From positions 17,623 to 81,622 of the forward strand of contig JAKASJ010000015.1 in the NCBI GenBank assembly GCA_021819085.1: DNA of 64,000 bases. The letters run 5' to 3'. The DNA is from Pseudomonadota bacterium (GTDB taxonomy: Bacteria; Pseudomonadota; Gammaproteobacteria; Acidiferrobacterales; UBA6901). The first letter of the stretch is position 1. Each line of letters opens with the position of its first letter. The notes beneath the pieces are model-generated. The model was not told the origin of the DNA. It saw only the letters and a list, made by a program, of their open reading frames with translations, and made no database searches. Below are positions 53,222 to 61,865 of this stretch, piece after piece. A program made the position numbers and the translations under genes.

Positions 53222-53563
53222 TCAATATCCGCCCTTTCGCATGCTTTCAGGCAGACCTGCGATCTTGCCGGCCTGTTTGGAGGGATTTCCAGGAAACAGA
53301 TCGAACAACATCTTCGAATCGACCTTGCGATCGGACCACTTCTCCTGCATCCCCTTGACGATGTGGCGATTGTTCGGCAATTCCCCGTTGTGATTGAAGT
53401 ACTGATCGCGCAGATATTCGATCACATCCCAATGGTCCTGGCTCAGCGCCAGCCCTTCGGACTGCGCGATCACTTCGGCCACGCCCTTGTCCCAATCGTC
53501 CTGATTGACAAGATAGCCGGTCGCGGTTGCTTCCAGCGACTTTCCATTTACCTCATAGCTCAT
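53222..53563 (-). CDS. DsrC/TusE-family protein lacking both C-terminal cysteines
   Basis: MSYEVNGKSLEATATGYLVNQDDWDKGVAEVIAQSEGLALSQDHWDVIEYLRDQYF...LFPGNPSKQAGKIAGLPESMRKGGY; no Cys in the protein. Confidence 0.93.
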   Translation of the reverse strand: MSYEVNGKSLEATATGYLVNQDDWDKGVAEVIAQSEGLALSQDHWDVIEYLRDQYFNHNGELPNNRHIVKGMQEKWSDRKVDSKMLFDLFPGNPSKQAGKIAGLPESMRKGGY

Positions 53564-53674
53564 AAGGTTTCCCCCTTTATTTTCAGAGTTTCACAGCAAA
53601 ACCAACGGTCAGGATTTCGATCGCCATCGGGCGCTGGCATGGGTACCGAGGCACTTATGCAGCTGATGCCGCGG

Positions 53675-54358
53675 TCAACGCTCGGCTCCTTTCACCTCAT
53701 CGACATCCTTGTGCGGAATGAACAACCCGCACCCGAGCAGACGCGCCGGCCCCAGACCGCACTGCTGAAGCCGCACCGATTCCTCAACCGTCAGGTCGGC
53801 CAGCATCAGGCTGCGCGTGCGCACTCCTCCCTGCGGCGTGGCAATCGTCTTCTCCATGCCGCACAACGCCTTTTTCGGGTGTATGTCCATGTCACCGAGC
53901 CGCTTCACCATCGCGGCCAGAAACGCCTGCTCGTCGGCCTCCGCGCCGATGACGACATGACGTGCGAAGATGGTGGTGATCGGGCTGAGCAGGCGTACCG
54001 TGCTGTCACCGACCGAAAGCCGATGTCCGGCTATCTCGACGACTCTGCCGTTCAGAGCCCCGGCGTCATCAAGGCGATGCCGGGGCAGACGCAGGGTCAG
54101 TTTCGTGCGGCGCGACAGGTACAGCAGGTCATCGGGATTTTCCGGACGCATCCAGCCGTTGCCTGATTCGGCACCATGCACCGGATGGATGCCGGCGCTC
54201 TCTTCGTCCGCGAGCCACGGCAGTGCCTCCTGCAGGGCGTGGCGCAGGGCGTGCGCATGATCTACCGGCAGACAGCGGCAAGAAATCGCGTACGCCACGT
54301 CCACGACGTCGTCGGTAATACGGAAACTCTCGGCCGGATTGTGTTCGCTCCAATACAT
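53675..54358 (-). CDS. Cas6/Cmx6-like (MYXAN-type) RAMP-fold protein, orphan
   Basis: FRITDDVVDVAYAISCRCLPVDHAHALRHAL, GIHPVHGAESGNGWMRP, LYLSRRTKLTLRLP, ESVRLQQCGLGPARLLGCGLFIPHK (GxGx5GxG G-rich loop). Confidence 0.75.
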   Translation of the reverse strand: MYWSEHNPAESFRITDDVVDVAYAISCRCLPVDHAHALRHALQEALPWLADEESAGIHPVHGAESGNGWMRPENPDDLLYLSRRTKLTLRLPRHRLDDAGALNGRVVEIAGHRLSVGDSTVRLLSPITTIFARHVVIGAEADEQAFLAAMVKRLGDMDIHPKKALCGMEKTIATPQGGVRTRSLMLADLTVEESVRLQQCGLGPARLLGCGLFIPHKDVDEVKGAER

Positions 54359-54361
54359 GGT

Positions 54362-55078
54362 TCAGTGAACAGGAAGCTTTTTCTGCAGTTCCTCGCGATC
54401 GATCCACCACTCGTCCTGCACCAGTACATCGACGACATTGCGCATCCGCGGCAGGAACAGGGCCGGATCATTCAGCTCCAGGCGCCGGAACCAGGCATCG
54501 AAGGCCTGCTGGTCGTCGACGTCGCTGTGACGCCGTGCCACGGTAGCGAGCATCTGGTTGGTGTAGAATTCGAGGTCCTCGCGCTGCCGGTCCTGCGCGC
54601 GCATGTCAACCAGATAGCGCGCCACCACGGCCGCCACTGCAGCACCATCGGAATCAGGTGGCGTCTCGTCGATCACATGCTGAAGCATCGCTACCGACAA
54701 CTCCGGATCCATCGGGAAGGTGATGGTCAACCACAGCCCCTGCCCGAGCGCCGCCAGGGATTCCGGCCGGTCGGCCTGGAACATGACATCACAGGCCTGG
54801 ACCGCTCCTTCCCAGGACTCCGCCGATGCGTACAGGTCAAAGGCGGCGCGGCCCCTTTCCCAGGCCTCCTCGCCCCGGCCGAGTTCCACCAGCAGGCGCC
54901 CCGCGTCGAGCAGCAGATCGGCACGGGCGAGCACGTCAACGTCGTTCGCCTTCAGCGTCCGCAATCGTTCAAGGACCTCGCTCAGGCGTTGCTCTACCAG
55001 CAGCATCGAACCCAGCGTGTCTTCGCTGCCGTCGGCGTCCATGACGCCCATTTGATCCTTCAGATATTTCATCCGCAC
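54362..55078 (-). CDS. hypothetical helical (TPR-like) protein
   Basis: 238-aa ORF, 4-bp gap to the Cas6-like gene; Ala/Leu-rich helical repeats. Confidence 0.75.
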   Translation of the reverse strand: MRMKYLKDQMGVMDADGSEDTLGSMLLVEQRLSEVLERLRTLKANDVDVLARADLLLDAGRLLVELGRGEEAWERGRAAFDLYASAESWEGAVQACDVMFQADRPESLAALGQGLWLTITFPMDPELSVAMLQHVIDETPPDSDGAAVAAVVARYLVDMRAQDRQREDLEFYTNQMLATVARRHSDVDDQQAFDAWFRRLELNDPALFLPRMRNVVDVLVQDEWWIDREELQKKLPVH

Positions 55079-55139
55079 TGATCTCCGCGGGGACAGCAGA
55101 GGATGCCTGTCGATGGATACATTCCGGTCTGCGCGGCGC

Positions 55140-55340
55140 TCAGCGCGTAACGGAGTTGACGCCGACGAACGCCCCCTCCAACCGGTCTTCCCAGTTTGGA
55201 GGGGTATCGGAAAACTGGGGCTTCACGTCGATCCGGAAGAAAATCTCCCCGCCCTGGGCACGCTGAGATACCACCCCCAGCAGTTCCTCAAAGCTGTCTA
55301 TGTCATGGTTCTGGATCAGAATCTCGCTCAGATAAAGCAT
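55140..55340 (-). CDS. small hypothetical protein (66 aa)
   Basis: MLYLSEILIQNHDIDSFEELLGVVSQRAQGGEIFFRIDVKPQFSDTPPNWEDRLEGAFVGVNSVTR; 10 bp after the TauD-like gene. Confidence 0.65.
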   Translation of the reverse strand: MLYLSEILIQNHDIDSFEELLGVVSQRAQGGEIFFRIDVKPQFSDTPPNWEDRLEGAFVGVNSVTR

Positions 55341-55349
55341 GGTGCCGCC

Positions 55350-56306
55350 TTAACCATAGATCGTGTCGAGTTCGGTACCGGCAACCCGGTCAAAAAACCG
55401 CGCCCGGTACAGCAGTCTACTTTTACTGCGCTCCGCGCAATCTGTAAAGCCGCTGCGATTATGCAGCACGTTGTTGCACAGCAGGCCCTGGCCGGCAGCA
55501 AGCCGGTGGTGGAACACATACGGCGATCCGTCTTCCAAAAGCCGCTCCAGGAACTGCACCGCATCCCGGGTGACGGAATCCTGCTTCCAGACGATGCTGC
55601 GCGTCCTCGCCGTGTAGCGCATGAGCAGGCTCGCACTTCGGCTGCTGACCGCAAACACGGGGCCGCTCTGGACCGCCCGTACCTCGCTGCCGCCTTCGGT
55701 ATTTGCCGGGATGGTCATGGCATCGTCCGCCATGAGGGCGCGCACGTATTGCGGCGCCGCGTCACGCATCAGGATGTAGACGATTTCGTGATCGAGAAGG
55801 GCATTTTCGCCTCCGGTCGCTGCGGGGCGAACACAGTGCAAGACCATCCCTTCGATTGCCCGCGCGGGCGGATTGTAATAGCCGTCGGTATGCCACAGCA
55901 ACCGGCGGTCAGAATACGGTATGTAGCCGCGGCCGGATTTCCCAGGCACAACCTGCAGCGAGCTGATACCGTCGTCATCGGCCAGGGAGTTGGCATCCAG
56001 GCGGTGCATGCCGAACTTTTCGCCAAGCACCCGGGGGATAGCCTTATCCGCTTCTTCGCCTACACGGCTGGCGTAGATCACCATATTGGTTTTGGCGCAC
56101 ACACGCCGCAGCTCGGACTCCTCGGCCCGCGTCAGGGCGCGCGGATCTCCGACTTCGACAATCAGCGCGTCGGCCCTGGCGGGGTAGCCCTCGAGCTTCC
56201 ATGCCCGCCAACGCTGGTAGGCCGCCTCGTCGTCGAATGAAAACGGTCCGGAACGCGTAAGCGTCCCACCATGGCCGGCGCCGGACGGCTGGAATGAATT
56301 ATTCAA
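55350..56306 (-). CDS. TauD/TfdA-family Fe(II)/2OG dioxygenase
   Basis: GYIPYSDRRLLWHTDGYYNPP (HxD), C-terminal LLCNNVLHNRSGFTD...RLLYRARFF. Confidence 0.88.
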   Translation of the reverse strand: MNNSFQPSGAGHGGTLTRSGPFSFDDEAAYQRWRAWKLEGYPARADALIVEVGDPRALTRAEESELRRVCAKTNMVIYASRVGEEADKAIPRVLGEKFGMHRLDANSLADDDGISSLQVVPGKSGRGYIPYSDRRLLWHTDGYYNPPARAIEGMVLHCVRPAATGGENALLDHEIVYILMRDAAPQYVRALMADDAMTIPANTEGGSEVRAVQSGPVFAVSSRSASLLMRYTARTRSIVWKQDSVTRDAVQFLERLLEDGSPYVFHHRLAAGQGLLCNNVLHNRSGFTDCAERSKSRLLYRARFFDRVAGTELDTIYG

Positions 56307-56863
56307 GAGAACTCCAGGGCTCCAAAGCTGGAAACACGGGCCTGCCCCGCAGGCCGCCAGCAGAGATTGGGCGGCATTCTACGAGAAATCCGGGCTTCGC
56401 GGGCATCATTTCTGCAATAAATGGCGACTGCCGGCGACGCTCCTATATCTCTTATGGATAGGTACATAAAATTCGGCACATTATATAAGGTATTGTTTAC
56501 GTGAATAAACCCTCGCGGCCTGCCTTTGTTCAAGGCAGCGATATCCTGTTTCCCTATCCCTATTGGTAGGTAATTCAGGTTCTTTTACCCCCCCAATGAA
56601 GGATGTATTTGAAACAAGCCCCCCAACTAGACTCGCTCCCCGAACTGAGCTTGCGCCATGGAAGCTACGGAATGGCCCATGCTGAACTCAGATCGCGGAT
56701 CGGGCATGCAGGGCATCCGATCCGGGAACCCGGACACCGGAATGCGGCGCCTGCCCGTGAGAGAACCGTTGTCGCGAGACGAGTGAAATGATGCTGAGCC
56801 TGCATCGCAAAAAGCGGGCCAGCCAATGCAAGTCCTTGCCGTACGCACAGGAGGCAGTCAACG

Positions 56864-58159
56864 ATGCAAAACGCACCAAAAAACCCTCAGAAGCATGCGA
56901 CTTTTGTTCCTAAGGAAAAAAAGTCGACCAAGCCATTCCACGAAACGCCGATGCTCGACCAGCTCGAGAGCGGTCCATGGCCCAGTTTCGTTACCGGCCT
57001 CAAGCGGCTAGCTCATGAAAACAACATGATGGTGGATCTGCTGGGGCAGCTGGAACATTCCTATAAGACGCGGACCGGCTACTGGAAGGGTGGGACCGTG
57101 AGCGTATTCGGCTACGGGGGCGGCATCATTCCGCGCTTCTCCGAAGTCGCCAAGATGTTTCCCGAATCGAAGGAATTCCACACGCTCCGCGTCCAGCCGC
57201 CCGCCGGCAACCATTACACGACCAAGATCCTGCGCCAGCTCTCCGATTCCTGGAACAAGTGGGGTTCCGGTCTGATCGCGTTCCATGGACAAACCGGCAA
57301 CATCATGTTCATCGGATCCACGAGCGACAACGTGCAGCACTTTTTCGACGAGATCAACGAATACGGATTCGATCTCGGCGGCGCCGGCCCGTGCGTGCGC
57401 ACGGCGATGTCGTGCGTGGGTGCTGCCCGCTGCGAGCAGTCCAACTGCAACGAGCAGAAAATCCACCGTCTGCTGGTCAACAACTTCATCGATGACATGC
57501 ATCGCCCGGCGCTGCCGTACAAGTTCAAGTTCAAAGTCTCGGGCTGCCCGAACGACTGCATGAACTCGATCCAGCGCTCGGACATGGCGGTAATCGGCAC
57601 CTGGCGTGACGACATGCAGGTGGACCAGAAAGAAGTCCAGGCATTCGTGGCCAGCAGGGGCCGCAAGTATGTCATCGACAACGTCGTCAGCCGCTGCCCC
57701 ACGCAGGCTTTGTCGCTCAACGACGACGATACGCTCGACGTGGACAACCGCAACTGCGTTCGCTGCATGCATTGCATCAACGTCATGACCAAGGCGCTTT
57801 CGCCCGGCAAGGACAAGGGCGTCACCGTCCTGATCGGTGGCAAGCGTACGCTGAAGATCGGCGACACCATGGGCACCGTAATCGTTCCGTTCATGAAACT
57901 CGAGAACGACGACGACTACGAAAAGCTCAAGGAAATCGCCGTCAACACGATCGATTTCTGGGCTGAGAACGGCCTGGAGCACGAGCGCTGCGGCGAGATG
58001 ATAGAGCGCATCGGACTTGTCAATTTCCTCGAAGGCATCGGATTGGATGTCGATCCCAACATGATCAACCATCCCCGTACGATCTCGTACATCCGCACGG
58101 ACGAGTGGGACAAGGAAGCTGAAAAGTGGTTCGAACGCAAGAAACAGGCAGCCGGCTGA
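56864..58159 (+). CDS. dsrA: dissimilatory (reverse-type) sulfite reductase alpha subunit
   Basis: TVSVFGYGGGIIPRFSE, CVGAARCEQSNCNEQ, KVSGCPNDCMNSIQRSD, ferredoxin CVRCMHCINVM. Confidence 0.97.
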   Translation: MQNAPKNPQKHATFVPKEKKSTKPFHETPMLDQLESGPWPSFVTGLKRLAHENNMMVDLLGQLEHSYKTRTGYWKGGTVSVFGYGGGIIPRFSEVAKMFPESKEFHTLRVQPPAGNHYTTKILRQLSDSWNKWGSGLIAFHGQTGNIMFIGSTSDNVQHFFDEINEYGFDLGGAGPCVRTAMSCVGAARCEQSNCNEQKIHRLLVNNFIDDMHRPALPYKFKFKVSGCPNDCMNSIQRSDMAVIGTWRDDMQVDQKEVQAFVASRGRKYVIDNVVSRCPTQALSLNDDDTLDVDNRNCVRCMHCINVMTKALSPGKDKGVTVLIGGKRTLKIGDTMGTVIVPFMKLENDDDYEKLKEIAVNTIDFWAENGLEHERCGEMIERIGLVNFLEGIGLDVDPNMINHPRTISYIRTDEWDKEAEKWFERKKQAAG

Positions 58160-58242
58160 AACGGCGTCAGGCACAGATGGCACATGCCCGTGCGACGGGC
58201 GTGAACCGAACGACATGCTGAAAGTGACAGATTGGAGGTTCC

Positions 58243-59322
58243 ATGGCTGAACAGGCCGCAATGCGTCAACCGATTGAAAGCGGATGCCCGGACGGGTTCC
58301 AGTACATGCATCCGCTCATGATCAAGAACTACGGCAACTGGAAATATCACGATCGTCCGCGCCCCGGCGTCCTGCACCACGTGGCGCACGGCGGCGACGA
58401 GATCTGGACGGTGCGCGCCGGCACCCAGCGCCAGCTCGGGCCTTACGAGATCAATCTGCTGTGTGACATCATCGACAAGTATGCGGACGGCTACGTACGC
58501 TTCACCATCCGCAGCAATCTCGAAATCATGGTCGACAAGCTCGAAAAGGTTGAGCCGCTGATCCAGGCGCTGACCGATGCCGGCTATCCGGTCGGCGGCA
58601 CCGGCAACTCGGTGACCATGATTTCCCACACCCAGGGCTGGCTGCACTGTGATATTCCCGGCACCGATGCCTCGGGGGTGGTGAAGTCGCTGATGGACGA
58701 GCTCTATGAAGAGTTCATCCACGAGGAAATGCCGAACCGGGTGCATATCACGACCTCGTGCTGCCAGATCAACTGCGGCGGCCAGGGCGATATCGCCATC
58801 AACATCCAGCACACCAAGCCGCCGAAGATCAATCACGATCTCGTGGCCAACATCTGCGAACGGCCCTCGGTGGTGGCACGCTGTCCGGTGGCGGCCATCC
58901 GCCCGGCGATGGTCAACGGCAAGCCCTCGCTCGAAGTCGATGAGAAGAAGTGCATCTGCTGCGGGGCCTGCTATCCGCCCTGCCCGCCGATGCAGATCAA
59001 CGACCCGGAGCATTCGAAGATCGCGATCTGGGTGGGCGGCAAGAACTCCAACGCCCGCTCCAAGCCGATGTTCCACAAGCTCGTGGCGGCCGGCATTCCC
59101 AACAACCCGCCACGCTGGCCCGAGGCCGCGGCGATCGTGAAGAATATCCTGCGCGTCTACAAGGAAGACGCCAAGGACTGGGAGCGAATGGGTGAGTGGG
59201 TGGAGCGCATCGGCTGGCCGCGCTTCTTCGAGCTGACCGGTCTGCCGTTCACGAAATTCCACATCGACAACTGGCGTGGCTCGCGTGCAAGTCTGAATTC
59301 GTCGACCCATATCCGCTTCTAG
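58243..59322 (+). CDS. dsrB: dissimilatory (reverse-type) sulfite reductase beta subunit
   Basis: GTGNSVTMISHTQGWLHCDIP, CCQINCGGQGDIAINIQHT, CICCGACYPPCPPM. Confidence 0.97.
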   Translation: MAEQAAMRQPIESGCPDGFQYMHPLMIKNYGNWKYHDRPRPGVLHHVAHGGDEIWTVRAGTQRQLGPYEINLLCDIIDKYADGYVRFTIRSNLEIMVDKLEKVEPLIQALTDAGYPVGGTGNSVTMISHTQGWLHCDIPGTDASGVVKSLMDELYEEFIHEEMPNRVHITTSCCQINCGGQGDIAINIQHTKPPKINHDLVANICERPSVVARCPVAAIRPAMVNGKPSLEVDEKKCICCGACYPPCPPMQINDPEHSKIAIWVGGKNSNARSKPMFHKLVAAGIPNNPPRWPEAAAIVKNILRVYKEDAKDWERMGEWVERIGWPRFFELTGLPFTKFHIDNWRGSRASLNSSTHIRF

Positions 59323-59428
59323 CGGAGGAGGTCGGGTCTCCGGTACTGACCCGGTTGCCGGATTTTGGGGCGGACGCAGGCACGATGACCTGCGGAGCGG
59401 CTCCGTGGTGATGAGGTTTCCTGTGCGT

Positions 59429-59455
59429 ACGGTGCAAGGATGCACCGTTTTTTTT
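59429..59455 (+). terminator. rho-independent terminator after dsrB
   Basis: ACGGTGCA-AGGA-TGCACCGT followed by a T8 run. Confidence 0.92.
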
Positions 59456-59785
59456 CCCTGACCGACATTCTGGTGCGGGACCTGGTCGCGGGCCCCGCAG
59501 TTTCGTGCGTCTGCGTCGGCTTCCGCTTGCAATCACCCAGATGCCGACCGTCGTGGCGACGAAACCGCGGAATCGGGCGCCGAGCGGTGAATCTCCCGAC
59601 TACATCTGTTCTCAAACTCCCATAAAATCGTATCGGACAAAGAGCAAGCGCGGGCGGGGCGTGTTCATGCCTCCGACGGCCGATGTTCCAGGGGATGCAG
59701 ACCTGTGAAAGCCGGTATCTCTGTCTTAATGCGCCGCGCGCGGCGTGCGAACAGCAGTAAGCAATAGTGCATGGAGGTGTGCCTG

Positions 59786-60187
59786 ATGAAAAGGAATGCG
59801 AGCTACGAGCGGTTCGGCAGACGCGACGATGACGGTGGAAACTGGTTGGCGCGCATCGCCGGAGGTGCAGGCAGACCGGACCAGCGCCGCAGCCAGCGCA
59901 GGTCCATTACCATGGAAGTCACGCTCGGCCAGTGTCTGACCTGTTTCGGAAAGTGGACGATCCGTAACCTGAGTCTGCACGGGGCATTCCTCGTGGGGGC
60001 ACTGGAACCGGTGCCGGTCGGCACACTTCTGGATGTCGCTTTCCGCCACGCGCCCAGGGGTGTGCCGGTCATGCGTTACGTGGCGGCACGTGTTGTCCGG
60101 GTGGAATCGGAAGGTTTGGCGCTCAATTTCAGCAGATACGGCAAGGTGGTTTATACAGACCTTGTGGCGTTGCTGTGCCCGATGTAG
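59786..60187 (+). CDS. PilZ domain protein
   Basis: RRSQRRSITMEV...IRNLSLHGAFLVGALEPVPVGT...; GGAGGTG RBS ahead of ATG 59786. Confidence 0.82.
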   Translation: MKRNASYERFGRRDDDGGNWLARIAGGAGRPDQRRSQRRSITMEVTLGQCLTCFGKWTIRNLSLHGAFLVGALEPVPVGTLLDVAFRHAPRGVPVMRYVAARVVRVESEGLALNFSRYGKVVYTDLVALLCPM

Positions 60188-60209
60188 CGCCATGTCCGCC
60201 GGCGACTGT

Positions 60210-60230
60210 CCCCGCGCTTGACGCGCGGGG
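60210..60230. terminator. bidirectional hairpin between convergent pilZ-like and prk genes
   Basis: CCCCGCGC-TTGAC-GCGCGGGG, 8-bp perfect arms; no T-tract. Confidence 0.45.
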
Positions 60231-60235
60231 TGGGG

Positions 60236-61171
60236 TCACTTTTCGCACAACTGGTATATGAGTGGTGCGCAAATGACTTCGAGCGCATGCCCGATGTAGC
60301 TGCCAGGTATCACGAGGGTGTTGGGACGCGACATGAAAGAACCGTGGATCTTGCGCAACAACTCCGGAAAGTTGAAGCGGTACGGTTCGCGAAAGCGAAT
60401 GACAACGACGCTCTCGTTGTCCGTGGGAACGTCACGGGAGATAAAGGGATTTGACGTGTCCACAACGGGGACGCGCTGAAAATTGATGTCAGTGACGGAG
60501 AACTGAGGCACGATGAAATTCACGTAATCGCGCATGCGCCGCAATATCGTATCGGTCACCGCCTCCGCAGAGTAGCCCCGGGTGCGAGTATCACGATGTA
60601 TTTTCTGGATCCACTCAAGGTTGACAACCGGAACCACCCCGAGCAGCAGGTCGACATGCCGAGCGACATCCACCCCGTTACCGCTGTCGCTCCGGGTCGA
60701 TCGTCGTTCGATTACGATCGGATTGTGTGACGGGCTCATTTGCCGGCGGGTCCAGGCGCGCGCCATGACGCCGCCGTGCAGACCTTCGTAGAAAAGCAGA
60801 TCCGTCCCAGGAGGCAGCAGTTCCCAGGGCGTAAAGGTGCCCGGCTCCTGGCCAAGTTCCCTGCAGTTCTCCTCGGTGACGCTCTGCCTGATCCTTCCGC
60901 TGCCATTGCGGCCATATTCCGCGAACAGTGTCTCGAGCTGTTCGAACAGATTGGTGTCCGGCCCGAAGTGGCTCAGAGCCAGCCCGGCCACCTGTGCCTG
61001 GGCGATCACCTGCGCCATGGTTTCGCGGTCGTAGCGCTGAAAGCTCTCGCCTTCGACAAAAGCGGCAGAGATCCCCTGACGGTGGAATATGTCGCTGAAA
61101 GCGTGCCGGATCGTGGTCGTGCCTGCACCGGCAGATCCGGTAACCGCAACGATGGGATGCGCTTTCGACAT
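60236..61171 (-). CDS. prk: phosphoribulokinase
   Basis: MSKAHPIVAVTGSAGAGTTTIRHAFSDIF...FYEGLHGG. Confidence 0.97.
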   Translation of the reverse strand: MSKAHPIVAVTGSAGAGTTTIRHAFSDIFHRQGISAAFVEGESFQRYDRETMAQVIAQAQVAGLALSHFGPDTNLFEQLETLFAEYGRNGSGRIRQSVTEENCRELGQEPGTFTPWELLPPGTDLLFYEGLHGGVMARAWTRRQMSPSHNPIVIERRSTRSDSGNGVDVARHVDLLLGVVPVVNLEWIQKIHRDTRTRGYSAEAVTDTILRRMRDYVNFIVPQFSVTDINFQRVPVVDTSNPFISRDVPTDNESVVVIRFREPYRFNFPELLRKIHGSFMSRPNTLVIPGSYIGHALEVICAPLIYQLCEK

Positions 61172-61352
61172 AGGGGGCCATCCGCCATTCCAGTGAGGGG
61201 CCGGGTGGATCGCAACCGCTGCACCACAAAGGGGCAATGGCACTTCACCATATTGGGACGGGGTCCCGGGTATGTCAAACTCTGGATCGGTGGCAGGCTT
61301 CCATAACTGGTAGGGCGGGCGGTACCATGCAGTATGAAGTTAATTCGAGGCA

Positions 61353-61697
61353 ATGCGGATGGCAAAGAAGTGCTTGTATCGTGTGACGTTTCTCAATCAG
61401 GGCAAGGTTTACGAGCTTTATGCCAAGCGCGTGAGCCAGGGTGATCTGTATGGATTTATCGCGGTCGAGGGCATTACATTCGGGGAGAAATCCTCAGTGG
61501 TGATCGATCCGGGCGAGGAGCGTCTGAAAGCTGAATTCGACGGTGTTCAGGTTACGCGCATCCCCCTGCATGCGATCGTTCGCATCGACGAGGTGGCAAA
61601 ACAGGGTACTGCCAAAATCGTACCGATGAGCGGCAAGGCGGACGAAGCTTTGGCCTTGGTACGCCAGATCGGCCCGTTTGCCGAGACCCCGCCGTAA
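61353..61697 (+). CDS. DUF1820 family protein
   Basis: YRVTFLNQGKVYELYAKRVSQGDLYGFIAVEGITFGEKSSVVIDPGEERLKAEF. Confidence 0.88.
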   Translation: MRMAKKCLYRVTFLNQGKVYELYAKRVSQGDLYGFIAVEGITFGEKSSVVIDPGEERLKAEFDGVQVTRIPLHAIVRIDEVAKQGTAKIVPMSGKADEALALVRQIGPFAETPP

Positions 61698-61865
61698 GGC
61701 AAACCAGGATAGCCCGCCCTGCTTTCCGGCAGCCCGCCGCCATGCCGGGCTAGCCGGCAACCTGTTTTCCGGTCCATTTTCGGGTATCCCGACCGTCGGC
61801 GGCATGCTTCCCGCCACGGTATGCCAATACACCCTCTCAAAGGTCTGTCTCCGGGGTAGTTCTGC

